Of a DNA stretch of 64,000 nt, positions 41,098 through 49,597 are shown one piece after another. This DNA is from Methylobacterium sp. J-030 (GTDB taxonomy: Bacteria; Pseudomonadota; Alphaproteobacteria; Rhizobiales; Beijerinckiaceae), in assembly GCF_022829545.1 (NCBI RefSeq), contig NZ_JAKSYM010000391.1:62001-126000 (forward strand), in the 5' to 3' direction. The notes under the pieces were generated by a model. That model made no database searches. It saw nothing but the letters and a program-made list of their open reading frames with translations, and had not been told where the DNA came from. The position numbers were made by a program, and so were the translations under genes. Within the stretch, counting starts at the first letter, position 1, and each line of letters opens with the position of its first letter.

Positions 41098-41599
41098 CGC
41101 CGCCTCAGAGATCCGCCGTGAGTTCCTGATCTGTTCCGAAAGAGCGCGGCACGACGGCGGGGTCAAGCGGTACGGGACCCGGCGTCAACAGGGATGTCCG
41201 TCGCCCCGGCTCGGAGGCGCCGGACAGCGCAGCGCCAAGGGACACGACACACGCGTGAAACGGCTCTGATCGGCTCTCCGATCCAACCCCCGCATCCTGA
41301 GGTGCCGGCGCGCAGCGCAGGCCTCGAAGGAGCCCTCCAGCCAGCCGTGCGATCCCTGGAGCCCTCCTTCGAGGCTGCTGCGCAACACCCCAGGATAAGG
41401 GGCATTGGCGGGATCACCCAATGCCCCCGCAACGGGGTGCCGTCGCGCATCCTGGGGCAGTGCAGGCCCCGACGGAGCCCGTCGTCGGGGCTCGCGCCAC
41501 CGTGACCTCGGGATGAGCGTGCGAGCCGGACAGTCGCACGATCGTTGCACCGCCCGCCCATCTCTGCTCTCTCTTTCGCGACGCTCAGGAGACGCATGG
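41098..41599. other. Intergenic region with palindromic repeat R3
   Basis: About 500 bp with no credible gene between dinB and the AmpG-like permease, which diverge. Most of the centre is the repeat at 41289-41402. Confidence 0.5.
41289..41402. repeat. R3 palindromic repeat
   Basis: An imperfect palindrome of about 110 bp. CATCCTGAGGTGCCGGCGCG then GCCTCGAAGGAGCCCTCCAG on the left is mirrored by CTGGAGCCCTCCTTCGAGGC and GCAACACCCCAGGATAAGG on the right. It resembles dispersed palindromes of rhizobial genomes. Confidence 0.65.
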
Positions 41600-42937
41600 A
41601 TGGCAAACCCGGCTGCAGCCAGCGCCCCGTCCACGCCGGCAAAGTCCCAGGAAAACGCCTTCCTCACGCCCCTGTTCACCGACCGGCGGGTCGCCGCGGT
41701 GCTGGGCCTCGGCTTCGCGCAGGGCATCCCGTTCCTGCTCGTCTACGCGACGCAGTCGGCTTGGCTCGTCCAGGCGAAGGTCCCGCTCGCCACGATCGGG
41801 CTGATGAGCGAACTGACCATCGCCTACAAGCTGAAGTTCCTCTGGGCGCCGTTCCTTGACCGGCACGACGCGCCGCTGGTCGGCCGCTGGCTCGGGCGCC
41901 GCCGGGGCTGGATCGTCGCCACGCAGATCCTGGTCGCCCTGGCGCTCGCGGGCGTCGCCTTCGGCGATCCGGCCCACTGGCTCGGCTGGACGGTGGCGTT
42001 CTCCCTGGCGCTCGGCGTCGCGGGCGCGACACAGGACGTGGTGATCGACGGCTGGCGCATCACCGTCGCGCCCCCCGCGCGGCAGGCGCTGATGTCGTCG
42101 TGGTCGGAGATCGGCTACCGGGTCGGCAACCTCGCGGCGGGGGCGGGCGCCCTCTACCTGTCCGACGCGTATGGCTGGCGCGCCGCCTACCTGTGCATGG
42201 CCGCGCTGATGGCCCCCGGCACGATCGCGGCGCTCATGGCCCCCGAGCCCCCCGCCCCCGAGACGCCGGCCACCGGTGGCTTCGCCGAGACCGTCTGGGC
42301 GCCGATCCGCGACCTCCTCGCCCGGCTCGGGCCGCTCGCCGTGCCGGTGCTGGCGCTGGTGGCGGGCTTCCGGATGCCCGGCTACGTGTCGAGCGCCATG
42401 GCGATCCCGCTGTTCAAGACGCTGGGCTACTCCAACACCGACATCGCCACGGTGACCAAGCTGTTCGGGTTCTGGATCGCGCTCGGCGGGACGTTCCTGG
42501 CCAGCGCCATCATCCCGCGGATCGGCATGATGGCGAGCCTGCTCATCGGCACCGTGACGGCCTCGACCTCGCACCTCGCGCTGGCCTATCTCGCGTGGCA
42601 CGGCGGCCATGGCGGGGCGGCGTTCTGGACCTTCGCGGCGACCGTCGGCATCGACGGGTTCGCCTACGCCTTCGCGTCGATCGTGCTGATCACCTACATG
42701 TCGCGGCTCTCGGCGACCGCCCACGCGGCGAGCCAGTACGCCCTGCTGACCTCGCTCTGCGCCCTGCCGGGCAGCCTGCTCGCGGGGCTCTCGGGCTTCG
42801 TGATCGAGTGGACCGGGTTCTCATGGTTCTTCGTCGGCACGTCGCTGATTGGCGTGCCGGTGGCCCTCCTCTGCCTGCTGGTCGCGCACCGGCACGGTCC
42901 GATGGACGCGCCGGGGGCCCCCGCGGACGCGTCCTGA
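41600..42937 (+). CDS. AmpG-like MFS permease
   Basis: A 445-residue MFS carrier with about twelve hydrophobic segments. The AmpG/acetyl-CoA-transporter-like signatures are GFAQGIPFLLVYATQSAWLVQAKVPLATIGL, YKLKFLWAPFLDR, GATQDVVIDGWRI and GYRVGNLAAGAGALYLSD. AmpG imports GlcNAc-anhydromuramyl peptides for cell-wall recycling and beta-lactamase induction. With a peptidoglycan-type L,D-transpeptidase-like gene next in the same direction, a cell-wall role is plausible. The start is 41600, from an AGGAGA ribosome-binding site at about 41587. The downstream gene starts about 86 bp (or 176 bp) later. Confidence 0.82.
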   Translation: MANPAAASAPSTPAKSQENAFLTPLFTDRRVAAVLGLGFAQGIPFLLVYATQSAWLVQAKVPLATIGLMSELTIAYKLKFLWAPFLDRHDAPLVGRWLGRRRGWIVATQILVALALAGVAFGDPAHWLGWTVAFSLALGVAGATQDVVIDGWRITVAPPARQALMSSWSEIGYRVGNLAAGAGALYLSDAYGWRAAYLCMAALMAPGTIAALMAPEPPAPETPATGGFAETVWAPIRDLLARLGPLAVPVLALVAGFRMPGYVSSAMAIPLFKTLGYSNTDIATVTKLFGFWIALGGTFLASAIIPRIGMMASLLIGTVTASTSHLALAYLAWHGGHGGAAFWTFAATVGIDGFAYAFASIVLITYMSRLSATAHAASQYALLTSLCALPGSLLAGLSGFVIEWTGFSWFFVGTSLIGVPVALLCLLVAHRHGPMDAPGAPADAS

Positions 42938-43023
42938 ACGCGTATTCGCGGCGACGTGCGCGTCTTCAGCAAGACTTAACCATAAGGCTGCTTAATGGGA
43001 CGGACGGTTGATGTCCTTCCCAG

Positions 43024-44514
43024 ATGGGCAAGCCAAGCCACGCGTGCGGACACGGCGTCCGCGGGCGAACGGCGGCGGCTGCCCGCGGGGAAGCGCGCAC
43101 GCGAGTTCCCCGAATGGCCCAGGCTGCGTTGTCCCGAACTGCGTACCGCGTCGCGGCGGAGCCCGTGCGGACGGCGCCGCCCCGGCCCATCGTCTATGTC
43201 GAGACCCCCTACGATCCGATCGCCCGCACCCGGGCGCCCTATCCCAGCGCCATGCGGCGCGCCCGCCGCCGCGCCCGTCTGACTGGGCTCATCGGCCTGA
43301 CGGCCATGACCCTGGCCGGGTGGGCGATCCTCGGTCAGCCGCAGGCCCCGGCCCCCGCCGAGGCCCCCGCGCTGCGGCCCGCCCTGGCCACCGCCCCGCA
43401 CGCCACGCCGCAGCCGGACGTCGCCTGGATGCTCGATCCGAGCCCCGCCCTGGGCTCGGCCGCCGCGACCGACTTCGGGGGCGTGGCGCTGCCGACCGAG
43501 TTCCAGGTCGCCACGACCCAAGTTGCCACGACCCAAGTTGCCACGACCCAAGCTGCCACGACCCAAGTTGCCACGACCCAAGTTGCCACGACCCAAGTTG
43601 CCACGACCCAGGTCGCAGTGGCCGAGCCGTTCCCGGCGGTCCGGGAGATCGCCCGGCAGGTCGCCCAGGCCGAGCGGGACAGAGCCGAGCGGGACAGAGC
43701 CGAGCGGAACAAGGCCGAGCGGATCCGGACCGCGCAGGCCGCGTCCGAGGCGGATCCGGCCAAGCCCGCGCCGCTGCGGCTCACCACGGCCGAGGCGACG
43801 CCCGCGCTGGTGCCGCTGCCGATGGCCCGTCCGCCCGAACTGCGGCGCCCGCCCGCGGTGGCGACCACCGCCCCGCCCGCCCGGGTCGCGGCCCGCGCCC
43901 TGCCCCGCACCCGCGACGTGTTCCGCGCCGCCATGGCGGAGGAGCCGTCCTTCTTCGAGAAGCTGTTCGGCGTCGGCGCCGCCGCGCCCCGGCAGGAACC
44001 GCGTCAGGCCCTGGCCTATGCCAGCCCGGATACCCTGCCCCAGGAGGCCCCGCGCGCCCGGATCAGCCCGGAGCCCGACTCCGTCGCCGGCACGGCCGTC
44101 TACGACATCACCGCCCGCACGGTGACGCTCCCCTCCGGCGAGGTGCTGGAGGCGCATTCCGGCCTCGGCGAGGCGATGGACAACCCGCGCTTCGTCCACC
44201 TGCGCATGCGCGGCTCGACGCCGCCGGGCACCTACATGCTGACCGAGCGCGAGCGCCTGTTCCACGGCGTGCGGGCGATCCGCCTCACCCCGGTGGCCGG
44301 CAGCGGGTCGATCCACGGCCGTGACGGGCTGCTCGCCCACACCTACATGCTGCGCCAGCCGGGCGCCTCGAACGGCTGCGTCTCGTTCCGCGACTACAAC
44401 CGCTTCCTGCAGGCCTTCCTGCGGGGCGAGGTCCGGCGCCTCGTGGTGGTGGCCGGCGACGGCGGCCTGTTCGGCCGGATCGGCCTGAGCGACCGCGGCG
44501 GCCGGCGCGGCTGA
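43024..44514 (+). CDS. DUF2778 L,D-transpeptidase-like protein with VATTQ repeat
   Basis: Up to 496 residues: a cytoplasmic N-terminus, a single membrane helix (about residues 86-103) and a long Pro/Ala-rich periplasmic linker. The linker contains seven VATTQ units, a charged AERDR repeat, and a C-terminal domain of about 140 residues. That domain, from VYDITARTVTLPSGEVLEAHSGLG to IHGRDGLLAHTYMLRQPGASNGCVSFRDYNRFLQAF and GEVRRLVVV, matches the DUF2778/Tlde1 fold with the catalytic-type His and Cys (SNGCVSF). It probably remodels peptidoglycan. Start at 43024, or MAQAAL at 43114. It is followed at once by an R1 repeat. Confidence 0.8.
   Translation: MGKPSHACGHGVRGRTAAAARGEARTRVPRMAQAALSRTAYRVAAEPVRTAPPRPIVYVETPYDPIARTRAPYPSAMRRARRRARLTGLIGLTAMTLAGWAILGQPQAPAPAEAPALRPALATAPHATPQPDVAWMLDPSPALGSAAATDFGGVALPTEFQVATTQVATTQVATTQAATTQVATTQVATTQVATTQVAVAEPFPAVREIARQVAQAERDRAERDRAERNKAERIRTAQAASEADPAKPAPLRLTTAEATPALVPLPMARPPELRRPPAVATTAPPARVAARALPRTRDVFRAAMAEEPSFFEKLFGVGAAAPRQEPRQALAYASPDTLPQEAPRARISPEPDSVAGTAVYDITARTVTLPSGEVLEAHSGLGEAMDNPRFVHLRMRGSTPPGTYMLTERERLFHGVRAIRLTPVAGSGSIHGRDGLLAHTYMLRQPGASNGCVSFRDYNRFLQAFLRGEVRRLVVVAGDGGLFGRIGLSDRGGRRG
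43507..43611 (+). repeat. 15-bp tandem repeat, seven units
   Basis: Seven in-frame copies of GTTGCCACGACCCAA (variants in the first, fourth and last unit) encode VATTQ x7. A second, shorter 15-bp repeat (GCCGAGCGGGACAGA, 2-3 units) lies at about 43669-43720. Being multiples of three, unit gains or losses keep the frame. Confidence 0.92.
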
Positions 44515-44515
44515 C

Positions 44516-44663
44516 GGGTTTCCAAAGGGACCCCGTCCCCTTGGTGGGGTGTCGGGGTGAAACCCCGGCGCACGGCTCTTCCACCCCCTCGCAGGGGGTG
44601 AAAGAGCCGTACCGCAGGGCTCTGCCCTGCAACCGCCAAAGGACTTGTCCTTTGGAATCCCTC
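44516..44663. repeat. R1 modular hairpin repeat
   Basis: Left stem CCAAAGGGAC-ccc-GTCCCCTTGG, right stem CCAAAGGAC-tt-GTCCTTTGG. Between them are TCGGGGT-gaa-ACCCCGG, a long hairpin ACGGCTCTTCCACCCCCT with its complement, and CAGGGCT-c-TGCCCTG. It begins 2 nt after the stop of the DUF2778 gene. The altered ninth and tenth stem pairs (AC/GT instead of GC/GC) are compensatory. Confidence 0.78.
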
Positions 44664-44737
44664 ATCGGGTCCGATTGCAATGCGATCGGGATCGGCTCTA
44701 ACGGGAGATAGACGCCAGCCCGTCCAAGAGGCCCCCG

Positions 44738-45787
44738 ATGAAACTGCCCCGCCGCTTCTTCCAGCCGCTCGCCACCGGCGCGCCGGCCCCGTTCCGCGAG
44801 CTGCCGGTGCGGCTGGAGCGGATGATCCACTTCGTGCCGCCCCACAACGACAAGGTCCGCGCCCGGGTGCCGGAGCTGGCCGGCACGGTCGACGTGGTTT
44901 TGGGCAACCTGGAGGACGCGGTCCCCGCCGACCAGAAGGAGGCGGCGCGCAAGGGTTTCGTGGCCATGGCGCAGGCGACCGACTTCGCCGCCACCGGCAC
45001 CGGCCTCTGGACCCGGATCAACGCCCTCAACTCGCCGTGGATTCTCGACGACCTGTTCACGATCGTGGCCGAGGTCGGCGATAAGCTCGACGTCGTGATG
45101 GTGCCCAAGGTCGAGGGGCCGTGGGACATCCATTACATCGACCAGCTCCTCGCCCAGCTCGAAGCGCGCCACGGGGTGACGAAGCCGATCCTGGTCCACG
45201 CGATCCTGGAGACCGCCGAGGGGGTCGCCAATGTCGACGCGATCGCATCGGCCTCGCCGCGGATGCACGGCATGAGCCTGGGCCCGGCCGATCTCGCGGC
45301 GTCCCGCGGCATGAAGACCACCCGGGTCGGCGGCGGCCACCCGGATTACCGGGTGCTCAGCGATCCCGCGGGCGACGCCCCCCGGGCCGCGGCCCAGCAG
45401 GATCTCTGGCACTACACGATCGCCAGGATGGTCGATGCCTGCATGGCCAACGGCATCAAGGCGTTCTACGGCCCGTTCGGCGACTTTTCCGACGGGGATG
45501 CCTGCGAGGCGCAGTTCCGCAACGCCTTCCTGATGGGCTGCGCCGGGGCCTGGACGCTGCATCCGAGCCAGGTGGCGATCGCCAAGCGGGTCTTCGCGCC
45601 GGATCCCGCCGAGGTCGCCTTCGCGGCCCGGATCGTCGCGGCGATGCCGGACGGCACCGGCGCGGTGATGCTCGACGGCAAGATGCAGGACGATGCCACG
45701 TGGAAGCAGGCCAAGGTCATCGTCGATCTGGCCAAGCTGGTCGCCGCGAAGGATCCGGAATTGGCGGCTTTGTATCAGCTGGGGTGA
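44738..45787 (+). CDS. HpcH/HpaI-family CoA-ester lyase (malyl-CoA lyase-like)
   Basis: A 349-residue TIM-barrel lyase of the CitE/malyl-CoA lyase family. Conserved features: VVLGNLEDAVPADQKEAARKGF (metal-binding and CoA region), LDVVMVPKVEGPWDI, ILVHAILETAEGVANVDAIA (catalytic Glu), MHGMSLGPADLAASRGMKTT, YGPFGDFSDGDAC and AWTLHPSQVAIAKRVFAP. Malyl-CoA lyase cleaves malyl-CoA to acetyl-CoA and glyoxylate in the serine and ethylmalonyl-CoA cycles. This sequence diverges from canonical MclA (LERMIHFVPPHNDKV opening), so it may act on beta-methylmalyl-CoA, as a thioesterase, or on another CoA ester. It is monocistronic and convergent with the GlxA-type regulator, 7 bp away. Confidence 0.82.
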   Translation: MKLPRRFFQPLATGAPAPFRELPVRLERMIHFVPPHNDKVRARVPELAGTVDVVLGNLEDAVPADQKEAARKGFVAMAQATDFAATGTGLWTRINALNSPWILDDLFTIVAEVGDKLDVVMVPKVEGPWDIHYIDQLLAQLEARHGVTKPILVHAILETAEGVANVDAIASASPRMHGMSLGPADLAASRGMKTTRVGGGHPDYRVLSDPAGDAPRAAAQQDLWHYTIARMVDACMANGIKAFYGPFGDFSDGDACEAQFRNAFLMGCAGAWTLHPSQVAIAKRVFAPDPAEVAFAARIVAAMPDGTGAVMLDGKMQDDATWKQAKVIVDLAKLVAAKDPELAALYQLG

Positions 45788-45794
45788 TCCCCCC

Positions 45795-46778
45795 TCACCC
45801 CCCGAACCGCGCCCGGTACGCCTGCGGCGTAGCCGCGACGTGCCTCAGGAAACTCCGCCGCATCGTCTCCTCGGAGCCGAAGCCGCAGGTCCGGGCGATG
45901 CGCTTGACCGGCTGCGCGGTCTCGGCGAGCGCCCGCCGGGCCGCCTCCACCCGCAGGCGCTCCACGGCCCGCGCGGGGGTGAGGCCGGTCGCCTCCCGGT
46001 AGTGCCGGCTGAGGCTGCGCTCGCTCATCCCCGCCGCCGCGGCGAGCGCCGGCAGCGCGAGATCCCCCGACAGGTTGTCGGCGATGTAGGCGTGGAGCGC
46101 CCCGAACCGCTCCTCGCCCGCCTGGAGGGCCAGCGCCGCGCTGAACTGCGCTTGGCCCCCCGGACGCTTCAGGAACATCACGAGGTGGCGCGCCACCGTG
46201 AGCGCGAGCGGACGGCCGAGATCCTCCTCGACCAGCGCGAGCGCCAGATCGATCCCCGCCGTGACCCCCGCCGAGGACCAGACCGGGCCGTCGCGCACGA
46301 AGATCGGGTCGGGCTCGACCCGGATCCGCGGGTAGCGCCCGGCGAGCGCCCCGCAATGCTGCCAGTGGGTCACGGCCCGCCGCCCGTCGAGGAGCCCGGC
46401 CGCCCCGAGCAGGAACGCCCCGGTGCAGACCGACGCGACCCGGCGCGCCCGCCCGGCCCGCGCCCGGACCCACGCGACCAGGGCGGGGTCGTCGCAGGCC
46501 GCCAGGACGCCGGGTCCGCCCGCGATCACCAGCGTGTCCACCGGCGTGTCGTCGCCGGGCAGCGGCTCGGCCACCAGCCGCAGGCCCGCCGAGGCGGTGA
46601 GCGTCGGCTCGCCGGGCGCGATCACCCGCGGCGCGTAAGGCAGGCCGACCCCGCCGTGCTCGTTGGCGGTGGCAAAGACCTGGAGCGGCCCCGCCACGTC
46701 GAGGAGCTGCACCGCGGGAAAGGCCAGCACCTCGACGGGCCGTCGCGCATCTGGCGGGAAACGAGGGCTCTTTGTCAT
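45795..46778 (-). CDS. GlxA-type regulator (DJ-1/PfpI + AraC)
   Basis: A 327-residue regulator with two domains. The N-terminal DJ-1/PfpI-like domain (about residues 15-190) contains VLAFPAVQLLDVAGPLQVFATAN, the nucleophile-elbow-type SVCTGAFLLGAAGLLDGRRAVTHW and SSAGVTAGIDLALALVEED. The C-terminal AraC domain has two helix-turn-helix motifs: LPALAAAAGMSERSLSRHYREATGLTPA and VKRIARTCGFGSEETMRRSFLRHVAATPQAYRARF. It probably senses a small metabolite and activates the divergent operon starting 53 bp away. Start ATG at 46778. Confidence 0.9.
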   Translation of the reverse strand: MTKSPRFPPDARRPVEVLAFPAVQLLDVAGPLQVFATANEHGGVGLPYAPRVIAPGEPTLTASAGLRLVAEPLPGDDTPVDTLVIAGGPGVLAACDDPALVAWVRARAGRARRVASVCTGAFLLGAAGLLDGRRAVTHWQHCGALAGRYPRIRVEPDPIFVRDGPVWSSAGVTAGIDLALALVEEDLGRPLALTVARHLVMFLKRPGGQAQFSAALALQAGEERFGALHAYIADNLSGDLALPALAAAAGMSERSLSRHYREATGLTPARAVERLRVEAARRALAETAQPVKRIARTCGFGSEETMRRSFLRHVAATPQAYRARFGG

Positions 46779-46831
46779 TCAGGCCAGAGCGTGACGCGGT
46801 AGGGTCGCCCTGTCCACCCCGGAGCCCTTCG

Positions 46832-47575
46832 ATGATCCCGCCCGACAGACACCTGCAGATCGGCTCGCTCCTGTTCGAGGGGCTCGACCAGATCGACCTC
46901 ACCGGCCCGTTCGAGATCCTGGCCCGGATCCCGAACAGCACCTACCGGATCTACGCGGCCAGCCCCGATCCGGTGCGCGACGTGCGCGGCCTGCGGATCC
47001 TGCCGGACGCGACCCTCGACGCGGCGCCCCGGCTCGACGTGCTCCACGTGCCGGGCGGCCAGGGCCAGGAGGCGCTGATGCGCGATCCGGTGGTGCTCGG
47101 CTGGATCCGGCAGCAGGCGGGGAGCGCCTCCCACGTCCTCTCGGTCTGCACCGGCGCGCTGATCCTCGGGGCGGCCGGCCTCCTCGTCGGGCGCCGGGCC
47201 ACCACCTACTGGAACGCGGTCCACCTCCTGCCCTTCTTCGGGGCCGAGCCGGTGGATGCGCGGGTGGTGATCGACCGCGACGCGGAGAACCGCACCTGGG
47301 TGTTCGCGGCCGGCGTCACCGCGGGGATCGACGGGGCTTTGCGCCTCGCCGCCGAACTGCGCGGCGACGAGGCCGCGCAGGGCATCCAGCTCGGCATGCA
47401 ATACGCCCCCGAGCCGCCCTTCGACAGCGGCACCCCCCGGACCGCCCCACCGGCCCTCGTGGAGGCCGCGCGCGCGCGCGTGGCCGACCTCACCGCCCGG
47501 CGCGCGGCCACCGCGCGGGTGATCGCGGCCGAACTCGGCATCCGGACCCTCGAACAGGCAGGAGACCTCCGATGA
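46832..47575 (+). CDS. DJ-1/PfpI protein, isonitrile-hydratase-like
   Basis: A 247-residue single-domain DJ-1/PfpI protein: LLFEGLDQIDLTGPFEILARI, LHVPGGQGQEALM, active-site Cys in SVCTGALILGAAGLLVGRRATTYWNA, and FAAGVTAGIDGALRLAAELRGDEAAQGIQLGMQY. These match the isonitrile hydratase (InhA) subgroup, which hydrates isocyanides to N-formamides. The divergent GlxA-type regulator carries a related domain, a common regulator-enzyme pairing. GGAGCCC precedes ATG at 46832. The SnoaL-like gene overlaps its stop by ATGA. Confidence 0.8.
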   Translation: MIPPDRHLQIGSLLFEGLDQIDLTGPFEILARIPNSTYRIYAASPDPVRDVRGLRILPDATLDAAPRLDVLHVPGGQGQEALMRDPVVLGWIRQQAGSASHVLSVCTGALILGAAGLLVGRRATTYWNAVHLLPFFGAEPVDARVVIDRDAENRTWVFAAGVTAGIDGALRLAAELRGDEAAQGIQLGMQYAPEPPFDSGTPRTAPPALVEAARARVADLTARRAATARVIAAELGIRTLEQAGDLR

Positions 47576-47970
47576 CCCTCACCCACGTCCGCGCCTTCGC
47601 GGCGGCGATGCAGGCCAAGGATGCCGACGGCATGCTGGCGCAGATGGCCGACGGCGTCGTGCTCAACACGCCGCTCTCCGCCGAGCCCGTGCGCGGCAAG
47701 GCGGCGATCCGCCCGGTGGTCGATGCCCTGCTGGCGACGATCGATACCTTCGAGATCCGCGAGATCCTGGAGGGACCCGGGCGGGCGGCGGCGTATTTCG
47801 GGGCGTCGGCCGGCCCGCACCGGCTCGACGGCGTGGACGTCTGGCGCCTCGACGCGGCCGGGCGGATCGCCGAGATGAGCGTCCTGTGGCGCCCCCTGCC
47901 CGCGGCGATCGCGGTCCGGGACCTGCTGGCCCGGGCCGCCGGGCCGGGGGGATCGGCGCCCGCCCGGTGA
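47572..47970 (+). CDS. SnoaL-like/NTF2-fold protein
   Basis: A 132-residue protein with the cone-shaped NTF2 fold pattern: HVRAFAAAMQAKDADGMLAQMADGVVLNTPLSAEPVRGKAAIRPVVDALL, then FEIREILEGPGRAAAYFGA and the DGVDVWRLDAAGRIAEMSVLWRPL closing strands. Members are small isomerases, hydrolases or ligand-binding proteins; the substrate is unknown. The start overlaps the DJ-1/PfpI stop by 4 nt, so both are produced together under the divergent GlxA-type regulator (inference). Confidence 0.78.
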   Translation: MTLTHVRAFAAAMQAKDADGMLAQMADGVVLNTPLSAEPVRGKAAIRPVVDALLATIDTFEIREILEGPGRAAAYFGASAGPHRLDGVDVWRLDAAGRIAEMSVLWRPLPAAIAVRDLLARAAGPGGSAPAR

Positions 47971-48017
47971 CAGGCCCCGCCATCGGTCCTATCTGTCCGG
48001 TCAGGACGGACTGAACC

Positions 48018-48356
48018 ATGACGGACGTAACCCTGAGAACCGCGAAATTCGCCATCGGCGCCGTGGTGCGCCACCGGATCTACCCCTTTCGGGGCGTCGT
48101 GTTCGACGTCGACCCGGTCTTCGACAACACCGAGGAATGGTGGCTGTCGATCCCCGAGGAGGTCCGGCCGCGCAAGGACCAGCCGTTCTACCACCTGCTG
48201 GCCGAGAACGCCGAGACCGAGTACGTCGCCTACGTGTCGGAGCAGAACCTCGTGCCCGACACCTCGGGGGAGGCTCTGCGCCACGCCGGCATCGCCGAGA
48301 TGTTCGTGCGCGACGCCGCCGGCGCCTACCGGATGCGCGCCCGCGCCACGAACTGA
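48018..48356 (+). CDS. hspQ: Heat shock protein HspQ
   Basis: A 112-residue hemimethylated-DNA-binding-like protein. Conserved: AKFAIGAVVRHRIYPFRGVVFDVDPVFDNTEEWWLSIPEEVRPRKDQPFYHLLAENAETEYVAYVSEQNLV. In enterobacteria HspQ is a Lon substrate and specificity-enhancing factor acting in the cytosol. The alphaproteobacterial form is slightly longer at the C-terminus, as here. The gene is 47 bp after the SnoaL-like gene; heat-shock promoter elements were not resolved. Confidence 0.92.
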   Translation: MTDVTLRTAKFAIGAVVRHRIYPFRGVVFDVDPVFDNTEEWWLSIPEEVRPRKDQPFYHLLAENAETEYVAYVSEQNLVPDTSGEALRHAGIAEMFVRDAAGAYRMRARATN

Positions 48357-48440
48357 GCGGGCCGGACGGCGTCAAGCTTCCGACAAGGCGGCCGCGATAA
48401 CCTCGGGCGACGGTTGCCGCCGCCGGACGAGCCCGACGCC

Positions 48441-49448
48441 ATGGTCGCCCCCTTCCGATCCGCCGCGCTGCTCTTGGCTGCCGCGCTGCTCCTGGCTGCC
48501 GCGCTGCTCTGCGCCCCGGCATGGGCCAACGACAGCGCCTCCGAACTCGATGCCGGCGGTCTGATCCTCGTGCCGGAGCCGGGCATCGCCCTGGCGCGCG
48601 AGGATCTGTCGATCGGCCGCGCGCGGATCGACGTCGCCTACGTGTTCCGCAACCAAGTGGACGAGGCGCGGACGGTGCGGATCGCCTTCCCGCTGCCGCC
48701 GATCGACGGCCGCCTGCTCGGCTTCGCGGCCCTCAAGCTGCCGCAGCCCGACCGGACGAACTTCGTCGGCTTCACCGTCACGGTGGACGGCCGTCCGGTC
48801 GCGCCGGAGCTGGAGGAGCGCGCCTTCGTGGGCGAGCGCGAGGTGACCGACCTGCTGCGCCGCCACGGCCTGCCGCTCAACCCGCTGCGCTTCACTGAGC
48901 TGGAAGCCGCCCACAAGCGGATCGACACGGCCACCTGGGTGGAGCTGGTCAAGGCCGGCCTGTTCCCCGACGACCCGGAGATGTCCGAGGGGCTCTGGCG
49001 CAGCGAGGCGAAGTTCCACTGGCTGCAGACCTTCCCGGCGGGGAAGGAGGTCCGGATCGCGCACGGCTACGCCCCGGTGAGCGGGTTCCACCGGCTCGAC
49101 CTGAAGGAGGCGTTCCGCCAAGGCTACCGCGCGACCTACTGCCTGGACGATCCCGGGCTCGCGGCGATCCGGCGCCTGCGCGCGAGGGCACCGGACGCGC
49201 GCGGCTCCCTGCGGGCCTTCGTGGTGCCCTACATCGTGACCACGGCGCGCAACTGGGCCGCGCCGATCGGGCGCTTCACCCTGACGGTGGACAAGGGGAT
49301 TCCGGAGGCGGTCGTGAGCTTCTGCCGCACGGGGATCCGGAAGGTCGGGCCGACCCGATACCGCTGGGAGGCCCGGGACTACATCCCCGATCACGACCTC
49401 CGGGTCCTGTTCGTCCTGCCCGGGCCGGGTCCGATGGGGATCCGGTAG
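48441..49448 (+). CDS. DUF4424-family exported protein
   Basis: A 335-residue protein with a signal peptide (MVAPFRSAALLLAAALLLAAALLCAPAWA) that contains an 18-bp direct duplication coding for LLLAAA twice. The mature part shows DUF4424 features: DSASELDAGGLILVPEPGIALAREDLSIG, VDVAYVFRN-type (RIDVAYVFRNQVDEARTVRIAFPLPPI), KFHWLQTFPAGKEVRIAHGYAPVSG and RWEARDYIPDHDLRVLFVLP. It is predicted periplasmic; function is unknown. ATG at 48441 is chosen because it starts the signal peptide. Confidence 0.82.
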   Translation: MVAPFRSAALLLAAALLLAAALLCAPAWANDSASELDAGGLILVPEPGIALAREDLSIGRARIDVAYVFRNQVDEARTVRIAFPLPPIDGRLLGFAALKLPQPDRTNFVGFTVTVDGRPVAPELEERAFVGEREVTDLLRRHGLPLNPLRFTELEAAHKRIDTATWVELVKAGLFPDDPEMSEGLWRSEAKFHWLQTFPAGKEVRIAHGYAPVSGFHRLDLKEAFRQGYRATYCLDDPGLAAIRRLRARAPDARGSLRAFVVPYIVTTARNWAAPIGRFTLTVDKGIPEAVVSFCRTGIRKVGPTRYRWEARDYIPDHDLRVLFVLPGPGPMGIR

Positions 49449-49597
49449 GGCGTCTTCCTGTCGGCGGCGGGACGTGACGCCGACCCCTCTCCCCGCAAGC
49501 CCGCCAAGAGCGCGGCGAAAGCCGCGGACCCGACGCAAACGCGGAGGGCCAGACCTCGCGGCCCGGCCCTCCGGAAAACCCCGACCCTGCGGCCGGC

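Noticed and set aside
43507..43611. Short regular repeats considered as a CRISPR array
   Set aside because: Units are contiguous 15-mers without spacers and lie in frame inside a protein-coding gene.
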